In this document: piece after piece, positions 60,871-64,000 of the stretch
Layout: each line of letters opens with the position of its first letter
How positions within the stretch are numbered: the first letter of the stretch is position 1
Assembly (NCBI GenBank): GCA_030522415.1
Contig: CM060108.1
Span: 35,460,756-35,524,755 of the forward strand
Source: Channallabes apus
Taxonomy: Eukaryota; Chordata; Actinopteri; Siluriformes; Clariidae
Reading direction: 5' to 3'
Length of the DNA stretch: 64,000 nt
Notes under the pieces: generated by a model
The model's database searches: none
What the model was told of the DNA's origin: nothing
Seen by the model: only the letters and a program-made list of their open reading frames with translations
Program-made: the position numbers and the translations under genes

Positions 60871-63800
60871 GTTAGAGCTTTTCTGGGTGCTTTGAGTGTA
60901 GAGCTAAAAAAGTTGAGAAGGTCTTGTGTGTTTTTGTGTGTGATATTTAAAATAGTTTCCAGGTGAGTTGACTTGTGTGTGTGTGTGTTCAAATTGTTTT
61001 TCAGACAATGTCTAATTACACTAGCATTATGTGTGCAACCATTCTCATAATGACCAACTACATAATTATTCATTGTTAACAGTGAGTTCATGCCATGTCT
61101 ACGTAGGATGGGATACGTCATAACCTAAACCACTGCTTTGTAGAAATGAACAAACTCATGAAGATTGTTCCGGCTGAGGTCAGTGATTCAGTAGAGCTAC
61201 CTGACAGTGACAAATGAACAGAGATAGACGTGATAAAGAATACTGTAACCCTCACTAACCTCAGAGCAGAACAGCTACTTAACTGCTTTATCCTGCTCAC
61301 AGTCTCAGTGGATCTGTATTCGGTCCCACAGTGTCTGGTCAGGTTCTCATCCGCAGAGCGAGCTGATGCTTTGATTTAGTGATGTTTAGAGCTACATCTG
61401 CCCTTGACATGTCATGTCTTCTTTTAAAAACCTTGATGAGACAACAGAAAAATAGCATCATGACCCAGTGTAGGATCAGTACGAACAGCTTGATTGTCAT
61501 TGCATGAATGCAAGGTGTGCAGGTACTCAGCAACAAAATGCAGTTTAGCAGCGACTATAGTAGTGTATAGTGTATATACGTCTGTGCATTGTTTAAATTA
61601 TAAGATGCATGTTAAATAAGTAGAGTTAGAGCTATATATATAGTTAATACAGTAAATATTGTGAAACATGGCTATGCAGTGAGCATACAGTACAGTATGC
61701 AATAACTACAAAATAGGTAATGCTATGAATATACTGTACGGTTATGAGATGTATTACAGATAAAAAGTACTGTAAGTAAAGTAGTTTACATGGTATAATG
61801 GTGTATTGTAGAGTACAGCGATGTAATGGTTGTGGAAAATAAGCCTGAATACGCTTTAATAAAACAATAATAAGCAACCTTCAAATGCAAAAAAAACGGC
61901 CAGTCCTGTCTTTGGCGCATAAAACAAATGTATTAATTTGTTATTTGACATTTTAGTGACTTTTACAACTAAGTCAGAATCTAGTCCTTGCATGAATAGT
62001 TGGAAGATCATGGGCTACTTCCTGCTCTAGGGCACTACATTGACTGTCCTGTCTTGTCTTGTCTTGTCCTTGCCCTGGGACATCTTGTAGACCAGAACCT
62101 GGTTTAACCCCTGAGCAACCCCTTACTGCACCCTTACTCTAATGTACAGTCTACTGTCGGGTTAGAAGGTGTTGATTAATTGTCTATAACAGCAGGTCTG
62201 ACAGTTCTGTACTGTACTGTACATTGTCATTCCTTGTTCTGTTTAATAACTGCCACTAGGACTAGGACAGTCTACACAAGCAGAATAATAATAATAATAA
62301 TATGGAATTGATTGTCTGGGTACCTCCAGGTCTCAAGTACCTTGACACTCATCTGATAAGATGTGCTTTTACATGCTGAAAGCATTTAATCAGAATAAAA
62401 GTTTTCTTTGGTTCTGTACAAAGTGTTTAATCTCCTAGAAATGTAATAGCGTAAGGAGAAGGAGAAGTAGCTTCTCATTTTTTCCAACAAATCCTGCCTT
62501 CCCACCATTCTTGTAAAATGCTTCTCGCCATTCCAAGTGCGTCTTCATCTGGCACAGACCCAGAGGATAAAGGATGGATGGACAGGTGGGAGAGAGAGAG
62601 TTGTTGTTCTCACAGTTCCCTCATCACATCACCTACATGTAACGTTGCCCCCACGGAGGGCAAACATGCGCTGAAAGAATATATTCATCCCAAAAAGAGA
62701 GAAACGATCGGCTCAAGTGCTTAGACGGCTAATATTTACCTTACTGAAAGGATTATCAAAAGTTTACACACCCCTCTCATTAACATCAGGCCGGATGTTG
62801 CGATGGAGGAGTTTACATGATGCGTGTTTATTTTGAATGGACAATTATTCTGAGTATTGCAGGTCATGTTTTGGTCCCAGTGAAGGTTCAAGGAACCAGC
62901 ACCTGTTTGGAAGACCTGGTTTAAATATGCATGCACTTTAAATGTAATAATAGCCACAGAAGATGTTGTGTTAGGGTTCTTGCGGATCTTTTTTGGAATG
63001 TTTTTTAAGGAGCTGAGAAAACATCTTAGACATCTCTCTTTAGAAAATATCTAAAACACACATTGTTTTGTTACTACCTTTCAATGTTTTTTATTGATTT
63101 GTGGATATATTTTAGATTCATCATTTTTGGTTACAGTTTTAGATGCCGTAGACTACGCTAGCTTTTTAACATAAATTATTTGGCGTTAAACTGCAAAATG
63201 GATTCAAGTGAAATGAGTAGGTGTAAGAGTAAACATAGCTCTTCAAACATTATTAACATGAAACCCGTTAGGATGCAGATTGCACTGAGGTGTGAACTAG
63301 AATAGTCACTGTGAATTCTTTAGCTGGATTTGTTGTATAATTCAAGACGCGGAAACACTACAAAGAATTGAATGGACACGTTTAAAAAGCAAAAAGCGTG
63401 GCTATAACAGCTCGGACTGCAGGATTTACTGGATTAACACTGGAGTAGGATTAGCACTGATCATGTTTTGTGCCAGCTGCTGATCAGGTTCTTGGCTTAA
63501 CAGCCTTATTATCTGCTCCACTAACCTGGAACAATGCTCATACATAAACCGACAAAGTGTTAAAAAGCAGTCCATAATGTTTCCTAGTGAATTAAGATAG
63601 ATATAAACTTCCGTATCACAGGTCAACTCCTAGAAATAAATCATTCTAGGCAGCATCGTAGCCATCCTGGAGAGCTGCTGATGGTTCGTTTAGCTCTTCA
63701 AAGGCAGCACTTATGTAGTGCAGGTTATGTAATGTTTAGTCCCTACGGTATGGATCCATTTAGATCCTGAAAGCATTTATGACTCCTCTCACCTGGGGCA

Positions 63801-64000
63801 AAGACACTCAGGTCAACTTTAGACTCAAGGCTTTCTCTGAGTGTGTGCGTTTGTGGTGCCCAGTAATGGGTTGGCATTTCGTCCAGAGTGTATTTTCGAT
63901 GCCAGCTCTGAACGGGATTAAAGTGCACACTTAAGTTGGATGAGTGTGGATGTCTCTTGCACAGACACAGACTGTACTGTTAAATGAATTTGCAGAAATT
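60871..64000. other. Intronic stretch to the window end
   Basis: No coding is recognised. It holds eight TACAGTA/TACTGTA heptamers, five of them within 61648-61774 and several stacked in tandem, an AAT run near 62286-62302 and a short SINE relic at 63840-63935. Confidence 0.5.
63840..63935 (+). repeat. SINE tail relic
   Basis: GTGCCCAGTAATGGGTTGGC, TCGTCCAGAGTGTA and GAACGGGATTAAAGTG are diverged from the tail of the main SINE family. Confidence 0.45.

Larger units (their letters stand above)
2449..64000 (+). other. Probable very long first intron of the DGK gene (open-ended)
   Basis: It begins at the GT donor at 2449. No segment resembling the expected next DGK exon (the start of the PH domain) was found among the open frames on the plus strand. 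The sequence is AT-rich, heavily repeated and without long non-repeat coding frames, as expected of a large vertebrate intron. Mammalian DGKD and DGKH genes also have long early introns. It could instead run past an internal exon or alternative promoter, for example near 60.7 kb, or hold a short exon I failed to recognise. Confidence 0.6.

Noticed and set aside
1..64000. CRISPR array, operon or prokaryotic genes
   Set aside because: No direct repeats with unique spacers, no ribosome-binding-site/ORF layout; the window is vertebrate DNA.

Overview
The window is 64 kb of animal nuclear DNA, almost certainly from a ray-finned fish. The evidence is dense CA/GT and CT microsatellites, many tRNA-derived SINEs of a type common in teleosts, Tc1/mariner relics of typical fish families, hAT elements with 8-bp target duplications, and one recognisable vertebrate exon. 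The SINE and Tc1 types are frequent in otophysan fishes such as catfish, but the species cannot be settled from sequence alone. There is no bacterial-style coding; nearly all open frames of 60 codons or more are repeat or microsatellite artefacts.

One host gene is supported. A CpG-rich promoter region (about 1.27-2.3 kb) leads into a first coding exon at 2296-2448 (+). It encodes a 51-residue acidic, serine-rich N terminus ending in a segment typical of type II diacylglycerol kinases (delta/eta), then a consensus splice donor in phase 0. I see no second DGK exon (the start of the PH domain) anywhere downstream, so most or all of the remaining 61.5 kb reads as a very long first intron. A possible alternative first exon, also ending in phase 0, lies at 60703-60870.

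The intron is a layered archive of mobile DNA. At 5.9-6.6 and 9.8-10.15 kb lie two decayed copies of one mariner-like element. At 12.6-13.0 kb is an internally deleted Tc1 relic. At 13.06-16.04 kb is a TA-flanked 3-kb element with a CpG-rich core. At 22.6-24.1, 27.8-29.0 and 29.0-29.85 kb are three dead Tc1-like copies, one with 36-residue catalytic spacing. At 32.6-33.3 and 50.1-51.3 kb are hAT-type non-autonomous elements with perfect 8-bp duplications. At 35.4-36.06 kb is a long inverted repeat. At 40.69-41.34 kb is a G-free 13-bp minisatellite with higher-order structure, and at 49.84-50.09 kb a 20-bp minisatellite. SINEs of both orientations are scattered throughout.

The most striking signal crosses all of these. 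The 7-mer TACAGTA or its complement TACTGTA occurs about 80 times by eye, against roughly 8-13 expected. This is exactly the scar left when a Sleeping Beauty-like Tc1 element whose ends begin with CAG excises from a TA site. In one SINE copy the scar is a clean 5-bp insertion relative to a sister copy in the same window, and several scars are stacked in tandem. The intron may therefore preserve a dense record of cut-and-paste transposition whose products have left.
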